64,000 nt of DNA from an uncultured Flavobacteriaceae bacterium (GCA_947493175.1 CANLQD010000002.1:372001-436000); one strand, 5' to 3'. Numbered from the stretch's first letter, positions 1 to 9,014 are shown. Numbers and translations are program-made. Notes: generated by a model not told the origin, from the sequence alone.

Positions 1-576
1 TTAAATGGCAAGGTAATAAGAGAAAAAATAGCGTTGAACGAAACAGGGACGATACGTATCGATAGTCTTCAAAAATATCTTAAGGAAGGAAACCAAAAGA
101 TTTCTGTCAGATTTACCAATAGTGAAGTAAGTTTTCCGTACAGCATCAATGTAAAATGGGATAGCCATTTACCTGATTCATCTGAAAGCTGCAAGGTTTC
201 CATGAAAACCGAAATCAAGTCAACAACCTATAAAGTGGGAGATGTTGTACGAATGAAAATAACGGTATTGAACCAACAAAAGACGGGACTACCAATGGCC
301 ACTGCTATCGTAGGAATTCCATCGGGCGCTTCACTGCAACCTTGGCAGTTGAAAGAACTTTTAGAAGAACGTAAGGTCGATTATTATGAACTCTTTGACA
401 ACTATCTGGTCTTATATTGGCGCGAAATGGGCCCTAAGGAGATGAAGGTAATCAATCTAGATTTGAAAGCGGATATTGCAGGAGATTATACCGCCCCTGC
501 AAGTTCTGTATACCTATACTATGGAGACGAGTATAAAAACTGGATCAAAGGCAACCATCTAAAGATTTTCGAGTAG
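1..576 (+). CDS. Alpha-2-macroglobulin family protein, C-terminal fragment
   Basis: The reading frame is open from the first base, so this is the 3' end of a gene that begins outside the window. The roughly 190 visible residues look like the last beta-sandwich domains of a bacterial alpha-2-macroglobulin. Near residues 120-175 are the segments YYELFDNYLVLYWREM and DYTAPASSVYLYYGDEYK, which are typical of the receptor-binding-like domain of Bacteroidota A2M proteins. These large periplasmic or surface proteins act as broad protease traps. The thioester and bait regions would lie upstream, so whether this is a thioester-containing form cannot be told. The gene ends at a TAG stop and is followed by a non-coding stretch. 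Confidence 0.75.
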   Translation, partial: LNGKVIREKIALNETGTIRIDSLQKYLKEGNQKISVRFTNSEVSFPYSINVKWDSHLPDSSESCKVSMKTEIKSTTYKVGDVVRMKITVLNQQKTGLPMATAIVGIPSGASLQPWQLKELLEERKVDYYELFDNYLVLYWREMGPKEMKVINLDLKADIAGDYTAPASSVYLYYGDEYKNWIKGNHLKIFE

Positions 577-688
577 TTACACACTACCCCTGCTTTCAGG
601 GGGGGCATTTTCACCCTGGGCGGCGATGTATATGGTTTATTCATCATTTAATTTAGCTTCATAGCCAAAGTATAACTAACAAATAGAA

Positions 689-859
689 ATGATGAAGACA
701 ATCAACAACATTATCGAAAATAGTGCTTTAGGAATCATCAACCAGAATTATAGGTATGGGGTCCTGCTTTTATTCTCAGGAATCCTTGTCACTGTCATGG
801 CTTTATTGGTCTTTGTTCTGGGAAATATGGAATATGTAAGTGGCCAATTCAACTTTTAA
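689..859 (+). CDS. Small single-pass membrane protein (56 aa), unknown
   Basis: This is a short ORF starting with two Met codons after an A-rich leader. It has a polar N-terminus (about 25 residues), one strongly hydrophobic segment (GVLLLFSGILVTVMALLVFV) and a short C-terminal tail. No family is recognised. It lies alone between the macroglobulin gene and a convergent minus-strand operon. The same frame stays open for 24 more codons after its TAA stop (to the TAG at 932-934), and that extension reads like protein, so the gene may be truncated. The hydrophobic run and the good start context argue for a real gene, but there is no independent support. Confidence 0.45.
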   Translation: MMKTINNIIENSALGIINQNYRYGVLLLFSGILVTVMALLVFVLGNMEYVSGQFNF

Positions 860-964
860 CTCGATTATCGAGATTTGAATGCTCTGAAGATTGCCCAACA
901 AGTTATGGAGTCGGGCCTGCCCAACTTCATATAGTCACTTCAGCGGTCTAGCCTTTTAGGCTTT

Positions 965-2428
965 TTATCGGTAAATCATTGCATTTTTAAAGGTGCCCTT
1001 GCCCGTGTCAAGATCAATTAAAAAACCATTGATCACGGCATATCTATACACGCCTTCTTTTTCAAGTAAAAAAGTAGGGTTGATACCGATTTCCACATGA
1101 AAATCAGGGAGTTGAAAGGTCTTGGAAACTAAATGAATCGGTAGGAAAGAAGAGAGTTGTGATAGGGGAATGTTCTTGACCCGTACGAAGGTATAGCCCG
1201 ATTTCAGAAGATCGAGTACCTTTTCTTCCGTAAGTTCCTTTTGGTTTTCATACAAGGTAGGCGCTACTTTACCAGATCGAAGGGTATATCCAGAAGCATC
1301 GAGTGTCTCATATCCGTAATAGGTAGAGAGATCCCCCTGATCTAAGATACGGCTACTGTACCAAAAATCGGTATAATCAGGCTCGTCTACTTCCAAGCGG
1401 TTGATGCCGAGATCTATTATATAGGGCTTGCCCAAAAGTTCGTACGTGACATTTTGAACCTTTAAGTCAAATAGCTTTCGATCGTTTTCCGGGATTTTCC
1501 CATAATCTTCCAACGGAATTTCTTTGTAACTTTCCTTGGCGATGGTATAAATGGCCGATAAAATGGACACATAATTCAATTTTCGGATTTCTTGCTTTTC
1601 CACATCGTTCTCAAAGCCTCCAGACTCAATGAGAATTGTACTCGTACCCCATTTTTGAATATTATCGCCGAAAGCCCTGGGCTCAAAATCATCATTGTAC
1701 CGCCCTACCTGCCCTGGGGCGTACCGTTGTATGATGTTGTTCATAAATACGATAACCCTCATCGCATTTCCTCGAACAGTATTGATCTCTTTTTCATAAT
1801 TGTAGGCAGGTGCCAAGTAGGAAATAGTAGCAGGTTTTTCGGTACGTTCAGCATTGTAATACGTACTTTGATCGTGAAGGTTAAACCCAAAGTCTGCATC
1901 GAGGCTGTCGCGTATTCTTTTTAGGGTCTGTCCCTCTGGAGATTGTAGTCGCAGGGCATCCCGATTGATGTCGATACCCAGTCGATTTCTTCGTTGAAAG
2001 ACTTCTGCCCCATCGGGATTTAGCATGGGTAGAAAGTGAAGGGTAAGACTGTTTAAAATATCCTGTTTTTCTTTTGGAAAGTCATCACTTTCCAGGAAAT
2101 TTAAAATATCAAAAATTGCTTGGGTTGCCGTAGGCTCGTCACCGTGCATCTGCGACCAGAGAAAAACATGGGTCGCCCCTTTTCCAATACTTATCAGATG
2201 AAGGTCCCGCCCTTCAATGGATTTTCCCACTGTTTTTACCGTAAACCTTGGGTTTATTCGATATTGGGTAATCAGTGGTTGTAATTCGTGATGTTTAATG
2301 CGGCGTTTTTGGAGACTGGGCTCTTTGTAATTATCATAGGTTTGGTACAAGGCCTTGGTAAGTTCCGTTTCTTGGCCAAAACTGAGTTGACAGCCCATAA
2401 AAAATAGGACACTTAATCTATATATCAT
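965..2428 (-). CDS. M14 family zinc carboxypeptidase, secreted
   Basis: This is a metallocarboxypeptidase-like enzyme with an N-terminal signal peptide (residues 1-19). The M14 zinc site is visible: His95 and Glu98 in MHGDEPT, and His185 in GFNLHDQ. LNPDGAEVFQRRNRLGIDIN carries the substrate-side Asn/Arg pair, and Glu268 in ILIESGG fits the catalytic general base. The last 150 or so residues form an extra domain that I do not recognise. The start ATG overlaps the TGA of the upstream amidase gene (ATGA), so the two are translationally coupled. With an amidase and a 3D-domain lipoprotein in the same operon, a role in trimming peptidoglycan peptides is a reasonable inference, although M14 enzymes also digest ordinary peptides. 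Confidence 0.85.
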   Translation of the reverse strand: MIYRLSVLFFMGCQLSFGQETELTKALYQTYDNYKEPSLQKRRIKHHELQPLITQYRINPRFTVKTVGKSIEGRDLHLISIGKGATHVFLWSQMHGDEPTATQAIFDILNFLESDDFPKEKQDILNSLTLHFLPMLNPDGAEVFQRRNRLGIDINRDALRLQSPEGQTLKRIRDSLDADFGFNLHDQSTYYNAERTEKPATISYLAPAYNYEKEINTVRGNAMRVIVFMNNIIQRYAPGQVGRYNDDFEPRAFGDNIQKWGTSTILIESGGFENDVEKQEIRKLNYVSILSAIYTIAKESYKEIPLEDYGKIPENDRKLFDLKVQNVTYELLGKPYIIDLGINRLEVDEPDYTDFWYSSRILDQGDLSTYYGYETLDASGYTLRSGKVAPTLYENQKELTEEKVLDLLKSGYTFVRVKNIPLSQLSSFLPIHLVSKTFQLPDFHVEIGINPTFLLEKEGVYRYAVINGFLIDLDTGKGTFKNAMIYR

Positions 2429-3093
2429 TGTGCAGATGGTTTTGTTGGAATGGATTTGAACTTAAGATGACTTGTCGCTTTTCGGACCTTGATCATAAAG
2501 TCTTCACCGGGATCTGTTTTTTCGGTACGGTAGCCTTCGTCTTTTTCTAACCAAAGCGGATGTTTTTCGAACAGTGTATATTCATAATGGCCGATCAAGT
2601 ACTCGATGTCGTACTTTTTCGCAAGGTAGTCTGCCAGCCAAATATTGGAGCTTAACTGGGCCTCGGTAAGGGGTAAATCCTCGGTGCCTCCCACGTTTTC
2701 AATACCAATGGCACAATGGTTCAAACCAATGACATGCCGCGCCATGGTGGTTTCGGGAAGTAGCCTGTAAATAGTGCCATCCCTATCGACCATGAACTGT
2801 GAAGACACGTTCAAGGCGCTAGCATTTTTGATATCGGGTCTTGCTGGCAACGTAGCTGGATTAAAGGTTTCAAAAGATTCCTCAAAGGTCGGTATTACGG
2901 TCCAGTGTAAAACGACCATTTTAGGAACAATGGTCGGGGTATCTTGTTCTAGGCCATAGCGCTCCGATAGGTAGTCTATGGTGAGTGCTTTTCGTTCTGC
3001 ATCAAAAATCAAGGGCTTATCGATAATTTTCTTGGCTCCGTTGCAAGAAAGGAGCAGAAAGATACAAATAACAAACCCCAGTTTAATTTTCAT
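2425..3093 (-). CDS. N-acetylmuramoyl-L-alanine amidase (Amidase_2), lipoprotein
   Basis: An AmpD/AmiD-type amidase that cleaves the bond between N-acetylmuramic acid and the stem peptide. The chosen ATG gives a lipoprotein signal with lipobox Cys17 (IFLLLSC). The longer ORF adds 13 residues in front and spoils this signal. Likely zinc ligands are His63 (VVLHWT), His169 (YLIGHYEY) and Asp194 (KTDPGEDF); GIENVGG is the usual core strand. The lipid anchor places it in the periplasm or on the outer membrane. It lies 45 bp downstream of the 3D-domain gene and overlaps the M14 gene by 4 bp, which suggests a peptidoglycan-processing operon. Confidence 0.85.
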   Translation of the reverse strand: MKIKLGFVICIFLLLSCNGAKKIIDKPLIFDAERKALTIDYLSERYGLEQDTPTIVPKMVVLHWTVIPTFEESFETFNPATLPARPDIKNASALNVSSQFMVDRDGTIYRLLPETTMARHVIGLNHCAIGIENVGGTEDLPLTEAQLSSNIWLADYLAKKYDIEYLIGHYEYTLFEKHPLWLEKDEGYRTEKTDPGEDFMIKVRKATSHLKFKSIPTKPSAQ

Positions 3094-3138
3094 TTCTACT
3101 ACTTTTAAAACAGTCGCTGTGAATGAAACCAAAACATT

Positions 3139-3561
3139 TCATCGGTTGAGACTGTCACTTTGAATCACATATTGAACGACCAACTTTCTTTTACCCCAGT
3201 TCTTGGCCTTTTCAACATCCTCTCCCATATAAATATCTATTTGATTTTTCCACCTAGGATGCATTTTATCCTTTACCAAAAATATGCTGTCTATTCCGAC
3301 AATTTTGATAGGGGTATTGTGTCCCAATCCCAAAGGAATCAAGTCTCTTGATACCGCCACACACCGCATTCCCGGTTTCAGGGTATCGCCCCAAGCAGCA
3401 ATATTGGGTTGCCCATCGGTCTGGGACCGAACCGAATTATAGGCCGAGACCTTGACCTCCAAAGATTTCCAAACCATGGGGTCCTTTTCTTTGCAGGACC
3501 CCAAAATCATTAAAAGGGTACAGACCGTTATAAAAGGCCATCTTGTCATCTTGGCTATCAT
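3139..3561 (-). CDS. 3D-domain (MltA-barrel-like) lipoprotein
   Basis: A short lipoprotein with lipobox Cys23 (LMILGSC). The rest is one double-psi beta-barrel 3D domain: VSAYNSV, then GDTLKPGMRCVAVSRDLIPLG, then the acidic end NQIDIYMGED. The 3D domain is the catalytic barrel of MltA-type lytic transglycosylases and also occurs alone in cell-wall proteins. At 140 residues it holds little beyond that domain. The start overlaps the stop of the upstream VCBS gene (ATGA); an alternative ATG lies four codons in. The neighbouring amidase and carboxypeptidase support a cell-wall role, but whether this copy is catalytic cannot be told. Confidence 0.7.
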   Translation of the reverse strand: MIAKMTRWPFITVCTLLMILGSCKEKDPMVWKSLEVKVSAYNSVRSQTDGQPNIAAWGDTLKPGMRCVAVSRDLIPLGLGHNTPIKIVGIDSIFLVKDKMHPRWKNQIDIYMGEDVEKAKNWGKRKLVVQYVIQSDSLNR

Positions 3562-5105
3562 GGTATGAGCGTATTCTCCAAAAATACCAAATCTATCATC
3601 TTATCCGAATGGAAGCTTGTAATCGCTTTGGGTACAGGCGTAAAGCCGTAAGTGAAGGCGCTGAGCACCATATCTAAATCCCCATCAAGATCTACATCTC
3701 CCGCGTCCATCAAAAACCACCTTCCCCAGTTTACCTGATCAAAGGTCTGGGCCTCGAATGTAAAGGTATCGGAATCCTTATTATCTAAGTATACAAACGA
3801 CTCCGCCGGATTATTTGCGTAATCGGGAAAGGTTGATAATACGGCAAAATCCATATCGCCATCGCTGTCAAAATCACTGGCAAGCAAGCGAGTGGCTCCA
3901 TTTAGCGGAAAGAAATAGCGTTCCTTAAAATCGTTGTTTCCGTCATTTATATGAAGTCTTAATCCGTGATAGGGTTTTTGAACATATGATTCATCGGCAT
4001 TATCACCGTTCACCGTAACGATATCCATATCTCCATCTTGATCGTAATCTATTAATTCGAACCAACTACTACCATAAACGGGACTGAACTGGATTACTTT
4101 CTCTTCCCGAAAACTGAAATCCTTTTCCTGGTATAAGATACTAATGCCCTCATCGCCTTGGGAATTGCAAACGATAAGGTCTAACCTTTGATCGTTGTTC
4201 ATATCCTTTGCAATCACCCGAATGATACCTGGTCTAAGAAGCAATGTCTTCTTTTCAAAAAGGCCATCTTTATTCTTGACGAATAGGGAGAGTTGCCCCG
4301 TTAGGTCCCCAAATTCACTCACTACCAATTCTTCCTGACCATTCTCGTTCAAATCGGTTACCAAGGTATGTACCGGCCGATGTAAATTGGCCAAGACCTG
4401 CCCTACCCTGTCATCTACGAGTTCAACTACTGCCCCGGAATTGATGGCGGTCGGTACCAGGGAGCCGACTAAAGTTGCGTAACCATGTTGCTGCCCTTGA
4501 TCGAAATCGACCAAGGGCGTTCTCAATTTTTTATTGAAAATAAGGCTATCTTCTGCTAAATCGTAGGTAAATAATCTGCCGCCACTGGTGCCTAAACGAA
4601 TATGACTGTGCGAATCTATCCCAAGAAAACTATAACGCGAACTTGCTTTATCATCTAATCGGATCGGGTGGACCTTGAAAGAAGAAAGTGTTGATGAAAT
4701 GGGTTCACGCTTCATTGCAGGAAGGCTGTCCGGAGCCATCGAGATGATATAGTTTTTTAATAACTTCCAATCGTCGGGTTCAATAGTGGCATTTGCGGGA
4801 TAGATTCCAGTTTTGATCATGGCCGCCTGTTCGGTGAAATTGGCTCCTTTATAGGGGTCATAACCATTTTCCCGAATTCCCATACGGGCCGCCATCTCGG
4901 GCAGTATGGCATTTTTCCAAATGTCTTTGGGCAAATCTTGAATCTTCGGGGCTATATGACAACTTGCACAGTGGGTTTCATAGAGTACCAGCTCTTTCTT
5001 TTCCGTTCCGTTTTCACAAGAAGATAACAAGAACACCCAAATACCCGCGAAAAGCCTGAACCATTGCTTAAGCTGGGCCACCTTTTGATATTGTACTTTC
5101 GACAT
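3558..5105 (-). CDS. Heme-binding (CxxCH) FG-GAP/VCBS repeat lipoprotein
   Basis: The chosen ATG (16th codon of the longest ORF) gives a lipoprotein with lipobox Cys30 (FLLSSC). Residues 36-110 form a cytochrome-c-like module with one heme site, Cys46-x-x-Cys49-His50 (CASCH), and a possible distal Met in EMAARMG. The rest is a beta-propeller of FG-GAP/VCBS-like blades carrying calcium-type loops such as DQDGDMDIV, DSDGDMDFA and DLDGDLDMV. No enzyme domain is visible, so a redox or binding role at the cell surface is only an inference. It is the first gene of the minus-strand envelope operon and is divergent from the DUF2452 gene. Confidence 0.75.
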   Translation of the reverse strand: MSKVQYQKVAQLKQWFRLFAGIWVFLLSSCENGTEKKELVLYETHCASCHIAPKIQDLPKDIWKNAILPEMAARMGIRENGYDPYKGANFTEQAAMIKTGIYPANATIEPDDWKLLKNYIISMAPDSLPAMKREPISSTLSSFKVHPIRLDDKASSRYSFLGIDSHSHIRLGTSGGRLFTYDLAEDSLIFNKKLRTPLVDFDQGQQHGYATLVGSLVPTAINSGAVVELVDDRVGQVLANLHRPVHTLVTDLNENGQEELVVSEFGDLTGQLSLFVKNKDGLFEKKTLLLRPGIIRVIAKDMNNDQRLDLIVCNSQGDEGISILYQEKDFSFREEKVIQFSPVYGSSWFELIDYDQDGDMDIVTVNGDNADESYVQKPYHGLRLHINDGNNDFKERYFFPLNGATRLLASDFDSDGDMDFAVLSTFPDYANNPAESFVYLDNKDSDTFTFEAQTFDQVNWGRWFLMDAGDVDLDGDLDMVLSAFTYGFTPVPKAITSFHSDKMIDLVFLENTLIP

Positions 5106-5160
5106 GGAATGAAGATAAAGATACCGGGTCGTGTGCGCAAGAATAATCACCTACTTTTCT

Positions 5161-5168
5161 TAATTTTG
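5161..5168 (+). promoter_or_regulatory. Bacteroidota -7 promoter box (TAATTTTG)
   Basis: This is an exact TAnnTTTG match whose end is 6 bp before the ATG of the DUF2452 gene. Because this box normally lies just upstream of the transcription start, the mRNA would be leaderless or nearly so. No convincing TTG -33 element is seen, so it rests on the -7 box and its position. Confidence 0.45.
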
Positions 5169-5174
5169 CATTCT

Positions 5175-5585
5175 ATGAAACAAGAAAAGAAACCGGACGC
5201 GGTCGTTTTTGACGAGGAAACGCAAACCTATAACGGTAAGCTGTTACCCTATGCAAGCGGGGTTGCTGCCCCTAAGATCATACCACCCGATGTCACCACT
5301 TGGAAAAATACCAATGTCGTGGCGGCCAATAACGAATTCAAGGCGCGATACGAAGATATTCAACTACAATATCAGGCAATGATGGAGCAGTTTGAATACA
5401 ACAACTTAGTGTATAGTGCCAAATACAGTTTCGAACCTATCACGGGAAAAACATATCACCTGTATCGTTCCAAGGACGAAACCACTTTTTTATCGATCCT
5501 TTCCCCTGAGGAGTGCAATTTTGATTTTCTGGGAAGTTTTCGCTTGGGACCTGATAAAATGTGGGAAAAACTACCTACCGGGTAA
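5175..5585 (+). CDS. DUF2452 family protein
   Basis: A 136-residue cytoplasmic protein matching the DUF2452 pattern: a start rich in Lys and Asp (KQEKKPDAVVFDEE), the central LLPYASGVAAPKI and the aromatic stretch GKTYHLYRSKDETTFLSILSPEE. Its function is unknown. The longer upstream form was rejected because the internal ATG at 5175 follows a promoter box and begins the conserved region. Its last 15 bp overlap the 3' end of the convergent pirin gene. Confidence 0.75.
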   Translation: MKQEKKPDAVVFDEETQTYNGKLLPYASGVAAPKIIPPDVTTWKNTNVVAANNEFKARYEDIQLQYQAMMEQFEYNNLVYSAKYSFEPITGKTYHLYRSKDETTFLSILSPEECNFDFLGSFRLGPDKMWEKLPTG

Positions 5586-6446
5586 AGGCACATAGCTAGC
5601 ATCTTCCTTCATCATCGGAAATGTTTTTTCGACCCACTGTTTTTTCGCTTGTTCTATGCTGTCTTTATTAGAGGCGACAAAATTCCAATAAATATGTCGT
5701 TCCTCTAAAAGAGGCTGCCCACCGAACAGCAGTAAATGGGTATGGGGCTGCAACGTGGTTTCACAAACATCGGAAACCTTGGACACTACGATGTTTCCTT
5801 TTTCGACCACTTCTCCACATGCTTCGATGGCGCCTTCTACAATACAAATACCTATTTCCCCTTTGAGCTGCCCCATGGCGTTCAATCGATATTCAGCGTC
5901 GGTTTTGATTTCGACCATGAACAAGGGAGAATGGGTAGGAACGGGCGATTTCTTACCGTACCCCTCACCCGCGACCAAGGTAAACTGTGCCGGTCCGTCT
6001 TGCCAACTGGGCAAATCGTTTTTGGGAATATGGTGGAAGCTGGGTGCTATTTCTTCCTTTTCTTTGGGTAAGGCGACCCAAATCTGATATCCATGGGCGG
6101 TAAACTGTTTTCCGTTACGAAGATCATCCGGTGTTCTTTCGGTATGGGAAACCCCTTTTCCAGCAACCATCCAGTTGACCGAACCAGGGGCAATTCGCTG
6201 TTTCGTTCCGATACTATCAGCATGCATCAATTCACCTTCTAGCATATACGTTAGTGTCGCCAGACCTATATGAGGATGCTGGTCGACATCCATATAATTG
6301 GTAGGCCCCAAAACGGTAGGTCCCATATGATCGATGAATATAAAGGGACCTATCATCCGTTTTTTACGGAAGGGAATCAACCTACCGACCAAAAAATCCC
6401 CAATATCGCGGCTGCGTTCCTCAATAATCAATCCGATGTTCGACAT
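5571..6446 (-). CDS. Pirin family protein
   Basis: A two-cupin pirin. The N-terminal cupin holds the family signature DQHPHIGLATLTYMLEGELMH followed by APGSVNWMVAGKGVSHTE, whose His and Glu residues bind the metal (usually iron). Some pirins have quercetin dioxygenase activity or act as redox-sensitive regulators; the substrate here is unknown. The length of 291 residues is normal. The gene starts 2 bp after the stop of the Gfo/Idh/MocA gene and is probably cotranscribed with it. It ends in a 15 bp convergent overlap with the DUF2452 gene. Confidence 0.85.
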   Translation of the reverse strand: MSNIGLIIEERSRDIGDFLVGRLIPFRKKRMIGPFIFIDHMGPTVLGPTNYMDVDQHPHIGLATLTYMLEGELMHADSIGTKQRIAPGSVNWMVAGKGVSHTERTPDDLRNGKQFTAHGYQIWVALPKEKEEIAPSFHHIPKNDLPSWQDGPAQFTLVAGEGYGKKSPVPTHSPLFMVEIKTDAEYRLNAMGQLKGEIGICIVEGAIEACGEVVEKGNIVVSKVSDVCETTLQPHTHLLLFGGQPLLEERHIYWNFVASNKDSIEQAKKQWVEKTFPMMKEDASYVPLPGR

Positions 6447-6448
6447 AT

Positions 6449-7540
6449 TTATATTTTAATGTGTTCTCCATTCTTGGCAGCGGAGGCAAAAATAGCTTCC
6501 ACTACCCTGATATCTTTTAATCCTTCCACACCCGGTACGGTTACTTCGTTGGGCGTTCCATTTAAGATCGCCAAGGCGTCTGCATCCATCTGCTTGGCCT
6601 GTTGGTTTCCTTGAAAAGGTTTTAAAACTTTTCCGTCAAGGGTTGTCCCTTGAACACCTGAATAGGATTGAAACGGACGTATCGTATAGCCCCCCTTGGC
6701 ACAATCGACCTTTAAGGTATTGAGTTGTTCTGCGAAGGTCGTTTTACACTCGGCCGTAATTCCATCTGAGAATTCGAGCGTAAAAAAAGTTGTTTCATCC
6801 GCGTCAAAAATATGGGAACGGGTATTTTCTTGGGTGGCACTTACCGAAATCGGTTCCAATCCCGTACAGTAACGTACCGCATTTAGAGGGTAAACCCCCA
6901 TATCGAACATGGCTCCCCCTCCCAATTCTTTATTGATTTTCCAATGCTTTGGGTTGTTGGCATTATTCCGAAATCCGGCTTCGGTATGTAAGTGCTTAAT
7001 GGGACCATAGGGCTTGGAAGCCGCCCAACCCATTATTTTTTGGGTCACCGGTTCGTGCTGCATGCGATAGCCGATGGTGAGTTGTACGTTGTTCTTTTCG
7101 CAGGCAGTTATCATTTTTTCACATTCGTCCACGGTGGTCGCCATGGGTTTTTCACACCATACGTGCTTGCCTGCCTTTGCTCCGATCACTGCATAGGGCA
7201 AGTGTAATTTATTGGGGAGCACAATGTAGACAATATCGATCTCGTCATTATTGGCCATGGTATGCATATTCTCGTAGTTATATACATTCCCATCTTTGAT
7301 CCCGTACTTTTGTTGCCAAAGTGGAATCTTTTCGGGACTTCCTGTAACGATTCCCTTGAGCTCACAGTGTGCTGTCAATTGCAGTGCCGGTGCCAGGAGG
7401 TCTGTGCTATAGTATCCCAATCCGACCAAAGCGACACCCAGTTTTTGTTTTTTGGAAGGAACTGAAAACAGCCCCATCGGTAAAGAACTCGCTGCCAGTG
7501 CTAATCCTGATTTTTTGATAAACGTTCTTCTATTTTTCAT
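6449..7540 (-). CDS. Gfo/Idh/MocA family oxidoreductase, exported
   Basis: An NAD(P)-dependent sugar-type dehydrogenase. The N-terminus (KNRRTFIKKSGLALAASSLP) is a Tat-like signal with a twin Arg, suggesting export of a folded, cofactor-loaded enzyme as in glucose-fructose oxidoreductase. A Rossmann motif follows (GVALVGLGYYSTDLLAP), then the family motif CEKPMATT with the catalytic-site Lys, and the C-terminal GFO_IDH_MocA domain with GGGAMFDMGVYPLN. The substrate is unknown. The pirin gene 2 bp downstream probably shares the transcript. Confidence 0.85.
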   Translation of the reverse strand: MKNRRTFIKKSGLALAASSLPMGLFSVPSKKQKLGVALVGLGYYSTDLLAPALQLTAHCELKGIVTGSPEKIPLWQQKYGIKDGNVYNYENMHTMANNDEIDIVYIVLPNKLHLPYAVIGAKAGKHVWCEKPMATTVDECEKMITACEKNNVQLTIGYRMQHEPVTQKIMGWAASKPYGPIKHLHTEAGFRNNANNPKHWKINKELGGGAMFDMGVYPLNAVRYCTGLEPISVSATQENTRSHIFDADETTFFTLEFSDGITAECKTTFAEQLNTLKVDCAKGGYTIRPFQSYSGVQGTTLDGKVLKPFQGNQQAKQMDADALAILNGTPNEVTVPGVEGLKDIRVVEAIFASAAKNGEHIKI

Positions 7541-7685
7541 TTTGCATAAAATTCAATTGAAGGGAAACTACAAATTATGAAATAAGTATGATTCTTTTAC
7601 ATTTTCGATTACTTTTAAGTCGAATGTAAATGCTTTCAAGCCATTTCTACAACTTTCTCAAAATGTTCCTAACCAACCTCTTCTT

Positions 7686-9014
7686 ATGAAACGATTCAAA
7701 CGTATTCTTTTCGTGCTACTTATAATTTTGGGGATTGCCGTTTTCTTCAATTATCCAAAGCTCACCATCATTTCAGGTTACGCTTCTAAAAACATGGCAT
7801 CTACCCATTTCATCGCCCATAGATCCGTCGAAGATATTACCGCTCATGACAACAACGTTCCCTTAATTTCCTTGGCAGAAACACAGCTGGGGAAACAAGA
7901 AGTGACAGCGACAGTTTTTGGCCTCAAGGAGCGTACTGCTATTTGTAGACAGGGTTTGGGTTGCGCACTCGTTAATGACGCGTATGATCCGTCTTTAAAG
8001 CTACCCATACCAAAGCGGACACAAACGGCAAATGGTCTCCCATTCCCATACGGAAATCAGGGTGTGATCGATACCACTTTTGCCAAGGTTGACTACGACT
8101 TACTTCAAAAGGCCATTGAAGGGGCTTTCGATGACAACGAAACCCAAAAAACCCGCACCGTTTTAGTGGCTTATAAAAATCATATCATAGGCGAAAAATA
8201 TGTGGAGGGGTTCTCCGAAAGCACTCCTATTTTGGGATGGTCCATGACCAAAAGCGTGCTCGCCACACTGTATGGTATTTTGGAGTATCAAAATGAATTG
8301 AACGTAAGCGATCCCGCCCCAATAGCGGAATGGCAAAACGATGAACGCAAAAACATTGGGTTAAACCATTTGCTTCGAATGCAAAGCGGGTTGGCCTGGG
8401 ATGAAGATTATGCCAATATCTCCGATGTGACAGAGATGCTCTTTTTAGATGCAGACATGACCACAAAACAAGCTGGGAAAGCAGCCATTGCCGCTCCTGA
8501 AGAAGTATGGAACTATTCCTCCGGCACCTCTAACCTCTTATCGGGCATTCTGAGAGATCATTTTGAAACACATCAGGCGTATTTAAACTTCCCTTATACA
8601 GCCCTTATTGATAAAATCGGAATGCATTCAATGCTCCTCGAAACCGATATGGAGGGTAATTTTGTAGGCTCTTCTTATGGATGGGCCAATACAAGGGACT
8701 GGGCCAAATTCGGACTACTCTACCTGAACAGGGGTAACTGGAATGGCAAACAGTTGTTCGACCCCTTATGGGTAGACTACGTTAGCAAACCGACCGACCA
8801 TTCAGAGGGTACGTATGGCGCCCATTTCTGGTTGAACGCAGGTGGCAAGTATCCAGATGTGCCCAAAGACCTCTACTCTGCCAATGGCTACCAAGGGCAG
8901 TATGTGTTCATTATTCCGTCAAAAGATTTGGTGATCGTTCGAACGGGACTTGCCGAGGCTCCCGACTTTGATGTGAATGGGTTTTTAAAGGAAGTCGTTC
9001 GGGCGATTCAGTAG
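7686..9014 (+). CDS. Class C beta-lactamase-like serine hydrolase
   Basis: A penicillin-binding-protein-fold hydrolase. An N-terminal membrane anchor or signal (residues 6-22) is followed by a 120-residue lead-in. The active site has Ser186-x-x-Lys189 (GWSMTKS) and a Tyr277-Ser-Ser motif (WNYSSGTSN); a Gly-rich strand lies near the C-terminus. The family includes esterases, D-aminopeptidases and 6-aminohexanoate-dimer hydrolases as well as AmpC, so beta-lactam hydrolysis should not be assumed. The last 104 bp overlap, in antisense, the tail of the convergent alpha/beta hydrolase gene. Confidence 0.8.
   Translation: MKRFKRILFVLLIILGIAVFFNYPKLTIISGYASKNMASTHFIAHRSVEDITAHDNNVPLISLAETQLGKQEVTATVFGLKERTAICRQGLGCALVNDAYDPSLKLPIPKRTQTANGLPFPYGNQGVIDTTFAKVDYDLLQKAIEGAFDDNETQKTRTVLVAYKNHIIGEKYVEGFSESTPILGWSMTKSVLATLYGILEYQNELNVSDPAPIAEWQNDERKNIGLNHLLRMQSGLAWDEDYANISDVTEMLFLDADMTTKQAGKAAIAAPEEVWNYSSGTSNLLSGILRDHFETHQAYLNFPYTALIDKIGMHSMLLETDMEGNFVGSSYGWANTRDWAKFGLLYLNRGNWNGKQLFDPLWVDYVSKPTDHSEGTYGAHFWLNAGGKYPDVPKDLYSANGYQGQYVFIIPSKDLVIVRTGLAEAPDFDVNGFLKEVVRAIQ

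Noticed and set aside
7686..9014. Beta-lactam resistance gene
   Set aside because: The SxxK/YxS hydrolase family is mostly esterases and peptidases, and the long N-terminal extension is not typical of AmpC.
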